Shown: one piece after another, positions 24,486 to 36,127 of the stretch
Layout: each line of letters starts with the position of its first letter
Numbering within the stretch: the first letter of the stretch is position 1
DNA from: Apium graveolens
Taxonomy: Eukaryota > Streptophyta > Magnoliopsida > Apiales > Apiaceae
Assembly: GCF_009905375.1 (NCBI RefSeq)
Contig: NC_133650.1
Span: forward strand, 176,030,623-176,094,622
Length of the DNA stretch: 64,000 nucleotides
Reading direction: 5' to 3'
Translations under genes and position numbers: made by a program
Notes under the pieces: generated by a model
The model's database searches: none
The model's input: only the letters and a program-made list of their open reading frames with translations
Told to the model about the DNA's origin: nothing

Positions 24486-26624
24486 TTATGCATTTTCCCT
24501 ATTTGTTGTAGACCTAATCATTGTTTCTTTGAGGTCTACTCTCAACTTGTGGCAGCTCTTCATTACTTTCAAATTGCAGGAAATGCAGTCAAACTTGTCA
24601 CAAAATGAGTAGGGATCATTTGCATTAGCTTCATTGTATTTGTAGGCTCCTTCAGCTGGATTACTAACATCCTTTTTGCAAAGGTGAGTTAGGTGATTCA
24701 CAGAGCCACATTTTTCACATTTCTTTCTTGGAGCATCTGCAACATAAGCAAAATTATTACTTTTTTATCCCAATTTTCCCATTTCTATTTTTCTTCTTCT
24801 TTCTTGCATCTTCAATCTTAATTTCTTTGATAGGTGTCTTGGTGCTTTGGTTGTCCATGAGATTTTCTCCAGTCTTAGAGGATTGAGTTGAATTAGCAAT
24901 TTTCTTCTTATTGTCCTCATCTGCAATTTCTTGTTTGATAATCAACTCTTCTTCACTAAAGTTTACTTCACATGCCTTAAACATAGGTGAACCAACCTTT
25001 TTCAGTATTGCTGGAACATTTTCATTTTCTGTTGCTTTTCCTTTGTCACCTATGTTTTTCCTTTTATTGTTCAAGGCCTCATAATCAAGACCAATAGAAA
25101 TATTTGCACATGGCTTGTTTTTCTCATGATATTGACCAACCAACTCAGATGCATTCCTAAGGACTTCAACTTCACTTCATTTTTCTCTAGCTTTTCCCTT
25201 AACACAGCTTCAATCTCATTTGCACATTTGAGCTTGTTCTTTAGATAAACATTTTCTTGCTTTACAGCTTCAAGCTCTACTATCAATAATTCAGTTTCCT
25301 GTTTCTCATTCTCAAGCTTCTCATTTACCTTTGTTAGTCTGCTCACTTCTTCATTGGCAGCCACCATACTTGTATGAATGTGAAACATTTATGTGCTCAT
25401 CTTTTCAACAGTTTTCTTATATTAATTCACATTTAAATAAATGGTGGTAAGAGTTGATACATGTGTTTTTGATGAAGAGGACTCTCCTTGCTCCAGGGCC
25501 ATTAGCGCATAATTTCCAACTTCCTCATCTTCATCATTGTCAGAGTCATCCCAATTTTTACTTTGCTATTTCTTTAGAAGAGCTTCATACTTTGCTTCTA
25601 ATTCAAGATAAGCTTTGTATTTCTTTGCTTTCTTGGGTTTCTTGCATTCTGTAGCAAAATGGCCCAACTCATCACAATTGAAGCACCTTATCTTTGATCT
25701 GTCTACGAATCCAGTTTTGTAACCATTTTTGCTGTCAGATGTGTACTTCTCTTTTCCTTTCCAGCTGTTGTCTTTGTTAAATGACTGCCACTTACCCTTG
25801 AAGAACCTTGGCTTCTTAACTCTAATATTAGGGCCATTGATTGATCTAGCTCATCAAGTTTATCCAGGATGTAGAACCCATCTTCTTCCAGTTCTAGTAT
25901 AACTTGTTCCTATGAATTATTGATTATTTGCTCACTTATTGAGGCAGCCGGAGTCTGGGATCTTGGCTCATCATTAGAGGTATGGCTTTCATTGATAATT
26001 AGAGCACTTGAACCATCTACAACATGCCCTTGACCAGACCTTAATGATTTCCTTTGAATCATTCCTAGTTCATATGTTTTTAAGATTTTATACAGGAATT
26101 CCTGAGTTATTCTGCTCAAGTCGATCCCTTCCCTGATTGCTGAGATTTTCTGTTCCAAATGATCAGGGAGAGTAAGAAAAATTTTCAAGTTCACTTCTTC
26201 AGCTTCATAGTACTTGTCATGAAGCTGCAAGTCATTAATCAGCTTATTGAACCTTTCAAACACATCAGTAATACTTTCTTTTGGCTTGGACATGAAACCC
26301 TCAAATTGTGAAATCAGTATCCTTCTTTGATTAGATCTCACAGAGTATTTCAATCTTTTCCCAGATCTGCTTGGCAGTGTCACAGTTGACAATGTTGTTG
26401 TACATTACTTTGTTAAGTGACTCTATCAATATCAACTGCAAGCCACTATCCAGGGAAACTTTTTCTTTTTCAGGCTCAGTGTACTCAGAGGGGTCTTTTG
26501 GAGCATAATGAGCTAGAATGACCATATCACCATCGGTTGATTCCTCAACTCTAACCTTTGGAGTGAAGGGCCCATTTTTGAGAATCTGAATATAGAGTGG
26601 ATTGGCCATCCTGATAAACAGCAA
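24486..26624 (-). pseudogene. Element C gag
   Basis: Minus-strand Gag in several frames. It begins at the ATG at 26624 (MANPLYIQILKNGPFTPKVR) and continues after a frameshift near 26340 with RSNQRRILISQFEGFM and KYYEAEEVNLKIFLTLPDH, typical of SIRE-type Gag. A zinc knuckle, CFNCDELGHFATEC, is readable at about 25645-25690. A Glu/Lys-rich coiled coil follows (25071-25388), then a Lys-rich region (24757-25143) and a second Cys-containing stretch (24486-24701; CDKFDCISC). Total length is about 700 codons, usual for this lineage. At least three frame changes or stops make it non-functional. Gag would form the particle shell and bind RNA. Confidence 0.8.
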
Positions 26625-26739
26625 TATTTTCTTTTTTCAAAGAGTTTAGTTAGCTTTGTCAAAGTTAGGAATTTTAATGCTACTGATTTTCTGTGTATTC
26701 ATTCTTCCAAGATCTTAAATCTGTTTACTTTCAGATTTT

Positions 26740-26751
26740 TCTATGATACCA
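26740..26751 (-). other. Element C primer-binding site
   Basis: On the minus strand TGGTATCATAG lies two bases after the LTR end; it matches TGGTATCAGAGC (initiator Met tRNA) except near the end. Confidence 0.7.
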
Positions 26752-26753
26752 CT

Positions 26754-28087
26754 TATTAGGAAATGAATAACACAAAGAGGGGGGGAGGGGGTGAATGTGT
26801 TTTAGATGTTTCTATGCTTTTCTTGAATTCTTTATGGATGAACAAAGTAAATCAAATCTTGTAGTGAAACGTGTTACTGCAGAAATTAAACATGAAATAA
26901 TAAAGAACATAGATCTTTCAAAACTCATCTAATTTATATTAAAATTAAGAATGTATTGCTACAAAATTTCTAGGCTCTTTGTTGATAAAGAGCTTAGCTT
27001 CTCCTTTAGAGTGTTACAAGATTTTTCTATCTAAATTGTTACTACTAACAAAGGACCAGTGTTAACTTTATAATTCAGTTAATTGCTGGTTTACACAGTG
27101 TACAATAAGACATGCTATTAAACTTTAGTAAGCTGTCACTTGTCATTTCCATTTTAGGAAAAGTGAATCTTCTATTTATGGATTAACATATCTTAGCACC
27201 CTGTGTTTACTTTGATCTTCCTTTGTTAATTAATCTTCACCATTGATCTTGCACATCCTTCAAACTACTTTTTGTAGACTTGTCAATCCAACTGGTTGGA
27301 TTGTTTGTTGATTATAAATCTTGGATATTGAACTGGTCTGCAACTTGTACTTTGAGAATTTACCTCGAGATCTCCAGTTAGGAATATAGAGATCTTGACA
27401 TCTCGATAAGTATATTTGGCTTATCGAGATCTCTAGTAGTCCATAGTAAATTTGACTTGTAGAGGTCTCTGAGTTCTCTATAAGAGAATTTGGCTTGTCG
27501 AGATCTCTCAACTTCATGTCTTCACTTTGACTTGTCGATAACTTAGAGTTCTCTAGTGAATTTTGACTTATCGATATCTCTGAGTTCTCTAGTGGAATTT
27601 GACTTATCGATAACTCAGAGTTCTCTAATGAATGTTGACTTGTTGATAACTCTGAGTTCTCTAGTGAAGAAATGACTTATCGATATCTCCAAACTTCATG
27701 TCTTCAATTGACTTGTCGATATCTCTCTGAGTTCCCTAGTAGCTTTCCTGACTTCTCGATAAGTCATTTGGAGTTCTCGAGTGACTTCTCTATAGCACTA
27801 AATCTGTGACTTGTAGAGATCTTGACTTAGAGTATTTTTATCTAAACATATTTATACAACTCCAAGCTTCTTCAAAATTCTTCCGAGGCATGATCTTCTT
27901 GATCTTCTTCCAGATAGAATCCTTAGGCTTGATACTGTTTAAACAAAATGTCTCCAGTCAGCTCTTTGACATTTTTAAAGACTTTAAATGTTACAAGTAC
28001 AAATTCAAACTAAGATAACAATACAACTTACTTAAGGTTGTCAATTTGACTTAGTCTTGTTAAGGTAGAGGCATGTCTTGCACAACA
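26754..28087 (-). repeat. Element C 5' LTR (about 1.33 kb)
   Basis: On the minus strand it begins TGTTGTGCAAGACATGCC and ends CCTAATA (terminal CA changed to TA). The end is placed by the PBS, the start by the change to C'' sequence at 28088. A G-run (26778-26792) is near the end. The array of TCGA-centred repeats at 27360-27830 takes up more than a third of the LTR. Confidence 0.8.
27360..27830 (-). repeat. TCGA-centred repeat array in the C LTR
   Basis: About nine units of roughly 48 bp on the plus strand follow the pattern GACTTRTCGATAWCTC then TGAGTTCTCTAGTGAA. The core GACTTRTCGA is the same as in the array upstream of the extra ORF (21225-21760). Confidence 0.8.
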
Positions 28088-28683
28088 GTTTTTACTGAAG
28101 ACCCTGTGGTTGTAATAGATGCACGTTTTTGTGCAAATCAATCTTCACAGATTGAAAGGTTTTAGGGTAGTACTCCGGAGGGAGAGCTATCTAAATCCTC
28201 TCCAATTCAATTGGAGGTTCCTCATGTAAGGACAACTCCCTGCAAAACCCCGGCTGAAATTGCTTTAGCAATTGAGGCTAGGAGTCCAATATTCAATGAA
28301 CCTGTCATAGGGGAGACAAGTCAAGCACATTCAGGTGCCAGTTATTTGCAATAAGAACAAGGGTTTGAGGCCATGGTACATGACAGTAACCTGGTTAAAT
28401 CCCCTCCAATTCAAATGGAGGTTCCCACTCTTGGTGAACAACACACTTTCACAACCACAATTTCTACTGTGAGTTCAACTGTGATTCCAATCACAGGGTT
28501 ACCTATCACCTCTCAACCCTCCACCTCAAACCAAACATACACCCCTTCTATATCCAATCCTACACAACAACCTTCATACCTCATCTCATAGTGGCTGCAG
28601 GATGCTCAAACTCAGCCTATAACCATGAATGATCTTCTAGTGGACCAACTTTCTGGCCTTGCCAATATTACCCAACAGTTGCT
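28088..28683 (+). pseudogene. C'' remnant: SIRE-type extra ORF, left piece
   Basis: Plus-strand coding trace with several stops. It is rich in Pro, Ser and Thr (TFTTTISTVSSTVIPITGLP, then PSTSNQTYTPSISNPTQQ in 28373-28591) and ends ITMNDLLVDQLSGLANITQQ before D interrupts it. It continues at 40077. It is the C-terminal half of the same protein type whose N-terminal half is in element C, but it runs on the opposite strand, so it belongs to a separate, older element. No LTR of C'' is in the window. Confidence 0.65.
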
Positions 28684-30102
28684 TATTAGTTGCTAAACAC
28701 GCGCTAATAATACACGCAAGTATACGAGTTCGCAAGTAGGATAGAATCTTTTCTAGTTCGTTCTCACAGAGACTGTATTGGTTAACTAATTAATTCACGC
28801 ACTTAAGCAACAACGTATGGTTATTATTCAATGCTAAGACGATGACAAATTGAGGTTGTTTATAACTAAGAATTAAACTAATGATTATAACTATGAGAAT
28901 AAGATTGATTGAATTAATATATATGACAAACATGGGATTCGAACTTCATTAAATACTTCATTCAATAGCCTTATTGTTCTTAACTTTAGCATGCAATGGT
29001 GATGACACTAATCAGACAACACGAAACTGATTAACGCCAACTTTCGTTGCACGAGTACCATACTACCAGACATCCACAAAAGAGATAGAAGCTGAATAGA
29101 CACCAATTATATTGAGACCCTATATGTCTATAGAATTTGACAACATAACGGTTTAAGCACAAGTTATCTATCTTGATTACACAGGGCAAGTAAGATGGTT
29201 AAAATTACCTACGAATCATGCATATCGAATACATGAATCTATGCTAGCAAGGCAAGTTCTAAATCCTTAAATTCACTTTTACTTCTTTAAGAATTAACAC
29301 ACTATCTTATAAGTTCGCGACGCTCGTAAGACAAATACGCACAACCAATACTAGGATATCATATAATCACCACACACTAAGGTATTAAACGATTTAACTA
29401 AATAAATCCATAAATAAATCCACTAGAACCCCACGATAACGATTAACTCATAATCGGACTCATCATCAACGTGGGTTCTGATGAAAGCATGGTATATAAA
29501 ATGTAGTCTTTATAACGAATAAATAAAACCAAGTATAAAACAAGATTAAGGTTCAAAAATAAGAAAACTAGCATCCAAATACAACTTAAAACAAAGGTTC
29601 ACAAGTAAAAACAAGATCTTCTTCGTCTTCGTTGAATCATGTTAAAACGGTCTTCTTACGCTCCCTTGATATGTCTCTGGCTTGATTATTTATAAAAAAC
29701 GACCTAGAGTTGTTTATATAGCAGCCCCATGCAGCATAGAAGTCTCCCAATTCGAATTAGAATAGAATCAAAATTCTGCATCCCGACACGACGCGGCCGC
29801 GCGCTTGATTCTGTACTTCGGCGTGGCCACACGCTTGATCAGAACGGGCGCGTTGGGCTTCTGCCAAAACTGACTTCTTTATTTTTCTTGCAGCTTCGAG
29901 TCGGCTTTCAACGAGCTTTTATTCCAACACCACCTTGACACCAAATTAGCACCAAAATAATGCTAATGCACCTGATTACCTAGATAATGCCTGAAATGCA
30001 AAAACACTTGAAAACACGTTAAAACACTTAACAACTTGAGTATAAAGGCATCAATTCAAAGCTTATTAGAGCATTATAAAGTGTCATAAATGCCACTCAA
30101 CA
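28684..30102 (-). repeat. Element D 3' LTR
   Basis: On the minus strand it starts TGTTGAGTGGC at 30102 and ends CTAATA at 28684 (CA changed to TA). It contains GC-rich units at about 29789-29855 that are partly deleted compared with the other LTR. Confidence 0.92.
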
Positions 30103-30118
30103 TACCCCAAAACTTGAA
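30103..30118 (-). other. Element D polypurine tract
   Basis: Minus strand AAGTTTTGGGGTA directly precedes the 3' LTR; it is purine-rich but broken by a T-run. Confidence 0.6.
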
Positions 30119-31320
30119 TCGATGCTTGTCCTCAAGCATAAACAGACTCAAAGAACAAGAAATAAAAAAGCATGAATGCAACTAATATGAATGCAACGAT
30201 CCCCATTGAGTAACTAAACCAATCAACAAGCAACACCTCAGCAAATGCAATTATTCGCATAAAGATCAACCAAATCTCACAAATCAACCTACAAACTAGA
30301 GACGTGCATGTGTGCAAATGCTTACGGATGTACTATCGCAACTAGATCGACAATCATGACTCACTACTTATCAAGACAATCGCAAGTTTATATATAGAAT
30401 AAAAGCTAAACTCAAAATAACTTATAACACTTCAATTCGTATATCAGAGTTTTGTATGGATTCATGCTTTTATTCACAATAAAACAACACAAGTATGCTT
30501 ATTTGATCATGCAATGAATAAGGTCCACAAAAGACTTATACAATAGTACCCATGTAGCGAGCATTAGGTTAGCGAATCCCAGACTATAAAAGCCTTAGGT
30601 CACTAGGCATAAAGTCCCCTAAGAACTTAATAACTCGAGTACTAAAGAGCCCACTTGTGATCAATTATACATACCCTTTATTCTTTTCTTTTTTTTATAT
30701 TTTTTTCTCTCCTTTTTTCAACAATTTCTGAATGAGTGCATTTCGCTCCATCTCATTCAATCCTAGACTACTCATAAAAATATGAGCTGGCTACTAGCCA
30801 TTTGACACCTAGCCACACAACTAGCAATGAAATCCAATTTTCTCCAATTTTTAAATATCCATGTCTTTTATTACTAAGAGAATATCCTAAATTTCAAATA
30901 TAAACAAGCGATTAAACCTTGACAAATAAACAAACCATGACTATGATCTAGCACTCTAGCAACCTATAAGACTTAGTAAAATACAAGTGTCTCTAGAATT
31001 CAAATCAATCCAATAAGATTCAAAATTACTAAATACGACATCACTACACTAGCATCAATATCACAAGTCAATCGGAAAATTATCTAAGGGATCATGTTAT
31101 AATGTAAATGCATGAACTACATGAACAAAATATCATAAAACTACCAAAAATAAAATAAATAAAAAACTACATGGCAAAATATGGCAACTACATGCAATAA
31201 AACTATCATGAATATGCAAACTATATGAGACTCACACAAAATATCTTCCTTCAACTACTACCCCCAAACTTAAAATAATCACTGTCCTCAGTGAAGGTAA
31301 TAGTAAGGAATCAGGCATAC
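30119..31320 (-). other. Element D 3' untranslated region
   Basis: About 1.2 kb of AT-rich sequence between the env-position ORF and the PPT. I see no coding trace; a pyrimidine/T-rich stretch is at 30680-30720. Long non-coding 3' regions are usual in Athila-type elements. Confidence 0.6.
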
Positions 31321-32539
31321 CTACTGTGAATCAGAATCCTCACCCTCAAAGGGTGGAGTGTCAGGCGTGTCTAGAGGTGGATAAACGGAATTCTCACCAA
31401 AAACCGGCCACTGGATGTTAACACTGGTGGCTCTAAAAGCTATCCCAAGTGCCTGGGTGAGATCGTGTGCAAACCGACTATGGATGTCGTGCATCGCATC
31501 CATCCTCCTCATGAGACGCCTATACTGCGTCGAACTCAAACCAGCTCTCATATCTGCTCCTGCTGCCTGCTGCTACTGCTGCTGTGATCTTGACAGTCCA
31601 ACATCCTCTCCTAACTGAGCTCTCTAAGATGCTCTACTTGCTTGCTGCTGGCAGATGATTAAACATGTAACCAAGCCCCTTAGGATCAGGCTTACCTCCT
31701 TCCCACTCAACCATGCTGTGCAGCGTAGAACTGTCAGTAGGAGCACTGGGAAGCTGCAGCTGCTCATGTGCTAGCCAATGAACACCAACTGTCACACACA
31801 ACTTCGTCACAACTGTCGCATACTGAATAGCACCTGTAGTACCTCCCCTCAAAAATCTCAGAATCCCCTGATATATCACCATCCCCAAGTCAATGTAATC
31901 ACCCTGCAAAATCCCCCATAGCAGACGAGCACACTCCACAGGTGTCTCATGCACATGCGAAGATGGCATGATGTTAGCACAAATAAATGAGTTCCAAGCC
32001 CGTGCAAACCTGTTCATGCATGACACAGGGAACGTGGAGTAATCAGTAGTGCCCCTCTTGAACTTCCAATGAGTCTCAAGCACACAGAGAGTAGCAACGA
32101 TAAGATCCAAATCAAAGTCCTCAAGAGTCTTATCGTTCCAAGTGTCCTGACCCACCTTCCTCGTGGGCTGCTCAATCACCGCCCTGATAGCATCAGCCTC
32201 CCCCTCACCATCGTGAAGTTATTCTTCTCCGCCTTGGCATTTGCATAGAACTCCTACACAACACTCATGGGCACAACAGCGGGCGCCTCACAAAAAGAAA
32301 CCCAGCCCATCTCGAGAATCATCTCTAACAGCTTACCATCCTTTTTTCCGGGAGGCTTACTCTAGGGAAGAAGCCATCCCTGATGACAGAAAACCTCGCT
32401 CCTTAGCAATGGGCTTCGAGAGAAGTCTCATGTACTCCTCCTCAGCCTTAGGAATAGAAAAACTGGGCCTCACACCACCCGCAAATGAAGAATCGGTGGT
32501 GCTGCTGTCAACTTGTGTTCTTTGTCTCTTGGGTGCCAT
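31321..32539 (-). pseudogene. Element D env-position ORF
   Basis: Starts at the ATG at 32539 (MAPKRQRTQVDSSTTDSSF). Three frames carry it: 32539-32357, 32179-31634 and 31551-31321. The middle part reads RFARAWNSFICANIMPSSHV, then LLWGILQGDYIDLGMVIYQG, a helical domain found in extra ORFs of plant retroelements. The end is acidic (PPFEGEDSDSQ). I see no signal peptide or fusion-peptide-like segment, and the surviving protein looks soluble. It is broken by at least two stops or frameshifts. The domain resembles that in the extra ORF of element C, which is a Ty1/copia element. The true function is unknown. Confidence 0.7.
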
Positions 32540-33223
32540 CGGGATTGAAGAAGAGAGAATAAAAGTTTAAGTGTTTAGAGAGAATTTGTGTTTGAGAGTT
32601 TGTGAATTGGTGGAGAAGTTGTGTGTAAGTGTATGTATTTATAGGTGGAGAGGTGTGAATTTTATAAGGAATAGAAGTGGCAATTGATTATGGGAATCGT
32701 GGGAATAATGGAATTGATTAGGAGAGGGAATTATGGGATGTGGAAGAGTAAAAATCGGGCTGGAATTGATTTTTGGTTAAAAATCCCGATTTTCTCTTAA
32801 AACTGCCATTTTTTATTTTTTTTCGATCAGGGACCCGGCGCGACCGCGCGCTAGGATAGTGCGGGCGTGCTCACTCTATGTAAAACTGGCACGGGCGCGC
32901 GCTAGGACAGCGCGGGTGTGTATGGTTACTGGAAAAACAGCACGGCCGCGCGCTTGGTCAGCGCGGGCGCGCACAGCTTCTGTAGTTGGCCCTGAATTTT
33001 TTTCTTTTTCTGATTTTTTTTTGTGTTTTTCTCCTTTCTTCTTGCTTCTTCTACCTACTAATATATAACTTACTTGGGTTGCCTCCCAAAAAGCGCTTCT
33101 TTTACGTCGCTAGCTCGACGTAGAATCTCGAGATCAAATGGATAATAAAATGGCACTAACCACCTCGCGGTTTTCCGTGTCACTATAGTAAGGCTTCAAC
33201 CTCTGACCATTTACCTTGAATGT
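32540..33223 (-). other. Spacer between IN and env-position ORF of D, with GC-rich repeats
   Basis: No coding trace. At 32837-32973 three GC-rich units share GCGCGACCGCGCGCTAGG-like and AGCGCGGGCGCGC-like halves. Related units are in both D LTRs (29789-29855, 39737-39824). The rest is AT-rich; CTTGGGTTGCCTCCCAAAAA-type sequence near 33074-33100 can pair with itself. Confidence 0.7.
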
Positions 33224-34275
33224 TTAGCCCGGATCATTCTCAAAAATTTCCACCACTCCATGTGGAAACACAGTTTTGATAATAAATGGCCCTGACCATC
33301 TTGACTTCAACTTTCCAGGAAAAAGACGGAGACGAGAGTTGAACAAAAGAACTTGTTGCCCCGGCACAAATGACTTGAGCACTAAACCCCGATCGTGCCA
33401 CCTCTTGACTTTCTCCTTATACATTTTGTTGTTCTCATAAGCTTGAAGTCGAAACTCGTCGAGTTCATTCAATTGAAGCATCCTCTTCTTTCCATCCGCA
33501 TCCAAGTCCAGATTCAACTTCTTCAAAGCCCAATATGCCTTATGCTCAAGCTCCACAGGCAAATTATACCCCTTACCATAGACCAACTGGTACGGCGACA
33601 TTCCCAATGGAGTCTTATATGTTGTTCTATATGCCCAAACAGCTTCATCAAGCTTTAAAGACCAATCTTTCCTTGATGGACACACCACTTTATCCAAAAT
33701 GCGTTTGATCTCTCTGTTGGATACCTTAGCTTGACCATTTGTCTGAGGATGATAAGCCGTGGCAATGCGACGATTCACATTATACCTTTTCATCATAGCA
33801 ATGAACTTGCAATTGCAAAAATGCAACCCCTCATCACTGATTATGACTCTTGGAGTTCCAAACCTTGTGAATATCTGCTTGTGAAGAAAATTAAGCACCA
33901 CTTTCACATCGTTCATTGGCAACACCTTAACTTCAACCCATTTCAACACGTAATCAACCGCCAACAAGATATACTGATTGTTACAAGATGAGACAAATGG
34001 CCCCATGAAGTCAATTCCCCAAATATCGAAGACCTCAACCTCGAGAAGCACATTAAGAGGCATCTCATCCCTCTTAGATATATTACCCACACGTTGACAT
34101 CAATCACATTTCAAAATGTATTGATAAGCATCTTTAAACAATGTCGGCCAAAAGAAACCTGCTTGAAGAACGCGCATTGCTGTTTTTTCTCCATCATAAT
34201 GTCCTCCATAAGCCGTCGAGTGGCAATCTCGCAAGATCCCCCCATTTCGCTGTAAGGAATACATCTCCTGATAAT
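33224..34275 (-). pseudogene. Element D integrase
   Basis: Minus-strand IN. The long frame 34090-33224 covers the catalytic core: [11 protein letters not shown] carries the first Asp, [12 protein letters not shown] the second and [16 protein letters not shown] has the Glu. It then has [19 protein letters not shown], the GPF-type C-terminal region. Upstream, at about 34100-34275, the HHCC zinc finger is readable in broken frames: the second CxxC reads with a TGA stop where Trp is usual (34096-34110 region). Length and order are typical of Athila IN. It would join cDNA ends to target DNA. The premature stop in the zinc finger separates it from RNase H. Confidence 0.85.
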
Positions 34276-35185
34276 TTAGTCAGCTCCTTGTCGAAAAAGA
34301 AACGGCTCAACCCACATATACCACTTCACTTCATGTAGAAACTTCTTCATTTGAGCATAGGATAAGTCGGGAGGCATGATATTACTCACAAGGTAGCTCA
34401 CAATGTCTGCAAACCACGGTTCTTCTTCTTGCACTCCAAACAGCTGCTCGTCGGGAAAAGACTCATTTATCAATGTCTTATCCAATGAAGTAGCATTAGA
34501 ATTTTCTAAATGCGAGAGATGATCAGCGACTTGATTCTCAGTTCCTCTTCTGTCCTTGATCTCTAGTTCAAATTCTTGGAGCAGAAGAACCCATTTAATC
34601 AATCTAGGTATCGAGTCCTTCTTTGAGACGAGATATCGAATTCCAGCGTGATCAGTGAAAACTGTCACCTTAGTCCCAAGTAGATAAGATCGAAATTCTC
34701 AAAACCTTAGACAATAGCTAAAAGCTCTTTCTCCGTAGTAGTATAATTCAGTTGAGCACCATTTAGGATCTTACTAGCTAGTAGACCACATGAAATATGT
34801 TGTTCTTCCTCTGCCTAAGAACTGCTCCAACTGCATAGTCACTTGCATCGCACATCATCTCAAAAGGCTCATTCCAATCAGGTGCAGTTATGATCGGTGT
34901 CGTGATTAAACTCTTCTTCAATGTCTCAAAAGCTGCAAGGCACTCATTATCAAACTTGAAAGGAACATCTTTCTCTAACATACTACACAAAGGCTTTGAA
35001 ATTTTCGATAAGTCTTTGATGAAACGCCTGTGGAAACCCGCATGACTAAGAAAACTGCGAATTCCCTTAACAAAAATAGGTGGAGGAAGATTCTCAATGA
35101 CCCCCACCTTGGCCTTGTCCACCTCTAGACCTTTATAGAAACCTTGTGCCCGAGAATAATGCCCTGATGCACTATAAAGTGACAT
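34276..35185 (-). pseudogene. Element D RNase H and RT connection
   Basis: Two frames: 35185-34778 holds the RT thumb/connection (IRSFLSHAGFHRRFIKDLSK) and the start of RNase H (FEMMCDASDYAVGAVL with its first Asp). The frame 34668-34276 has [12 protein letters not shown] with the second Asp motif (TDH) and [14 protein letters not shown] at the end. A frame change near 34700-34780 removes the middle part, which in intact elements holds AYAS-type sequence. The following [13 protein letters not shown] is the linker to IN. RNase H would remove genomic RNA during cDNA synthesis. Confidence 0.82.
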
Positions 35186-36091
35186 TTCTCCCGATTGAGA
35201 ACCAGATTGGTCTCAACACACCTTTTGAGAACATGTCCAAGATTTTGCAAGCATTCATCAAAAGAATCGCAAAAGACTGAGAAGTCGTCCATGAACACCT
35301 CCATATTCTGGCCAATCATGTCAGAAAAGATGGCCATCATACATCTCTGAAATGTGACTGGTGTACCACACAGACCAAAAAAAAATTCCTCTGAAGGCGA
35401 AAGTAGCAAATGGACAAGTGAAGGTAGTTTTCTCCTGATCTTCTGCAGCGATTCAAATCTGATTATAACCCGAATAGCCATCCAGAAGACAAAAGTACTC
35501 ATGACCAGCCAACCTGTCGAGCATTTGATCAATGAAGGGCAAAGGGAAGTGATCCTTCCTAGTGGCTTTGTTCAGCTTCCTGTAGTCCATGCAAACTCTC
35601 CACCCCATGACTATCCTTGTAGGAATAAGCTCATTCTTCTCATTTGCTACCACAGTAATTCCACCTTTCTTTGGCATACATTGAACTGAGCTTACCCATG
35701 AACTGTCAGAAATAGGGTAAATGATCCATGCATCTAGCCACTTAAGAATTTCCTTCTTCACTACTTCCTTTATGATAGGATTAAGTCTTTTTTGCTGCTC
35801 GACTGTAGGCTTGCTACCTTCCTCTAGCAGAATTTTATGCATGCAATAAGAAGGGCTGATTCCCTTGATATCCGCTATAGTCCATCCAATTGCCGATTTG
35901 AACTCTCTCAGAATCCTCAAAAGCTTTTCCTCATCACTACCTGAAAGGTCAGATGCAATAATAACAGGCAGAGTAGATGCATCACCTAAAAACGTATACC
36001 TTAAATGCTCAGGTAAAGGCTTAAGCTCAAGAGTGGGAGATTCCTCAATAGAAGGCTTGAGGCGTTTATGAGCCTTGTTCAATTCCTCCAT
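35125..36091 (-). pseudogene. Element D reverse transcriptase
   Basis: Two overlapping frames cover RT. The frame 36091-35453 has VCMDYRKLNKATRKDHFPLP and FCLLDGYSGYNQI, including the first catalytic Asp. The frame 35532-35125 has GTPVTFQRCMM and EVFMDDFSVF, where MDD is the catalytic pair. A frameshift near 35460-35530 separates them. All key residues are still readable, so RT was lost by few changes. It copies element RNA into DNA using the tRNA-Asp primer at the D PBS. Confidence 0.87.
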
Positions 36092-36127
36092 TCCAAGAGA
36101 TTCAAAAGGTATATCAATCTTTCTTTT

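Larger units (their letters stand above)
20153..28087 (-). mobile_element. Element C: SIRE-like Ty1/copia, 3' end removed by B
   Basis: Reads on the minus strand: 5' LTR (26754-28087), PBS, gag, protease, IN, damaged RT/RNase H, then a spacer and an extra ORF in the env position. The B LTR abuts the extra ORF at 20152/20153, so the 3' LTR must lie left of the window, beyond B. The order pol then extra ORF, a long Gag with coiled coil, and the DSG protease fit the SIRE/Maximus lineage. The right end abuts C'' at 28088. No autonomous movement is possible because RT lacks its core. Confidence 0.85.

Noticed and set aside
28088..28683. Host gene fragment with Pro/Ser/Thr-rich product
   Set aside because: Its continuation at 40077-40702 and the match in type to the SIRE extra ORF identify it as retrotransposon sequence.
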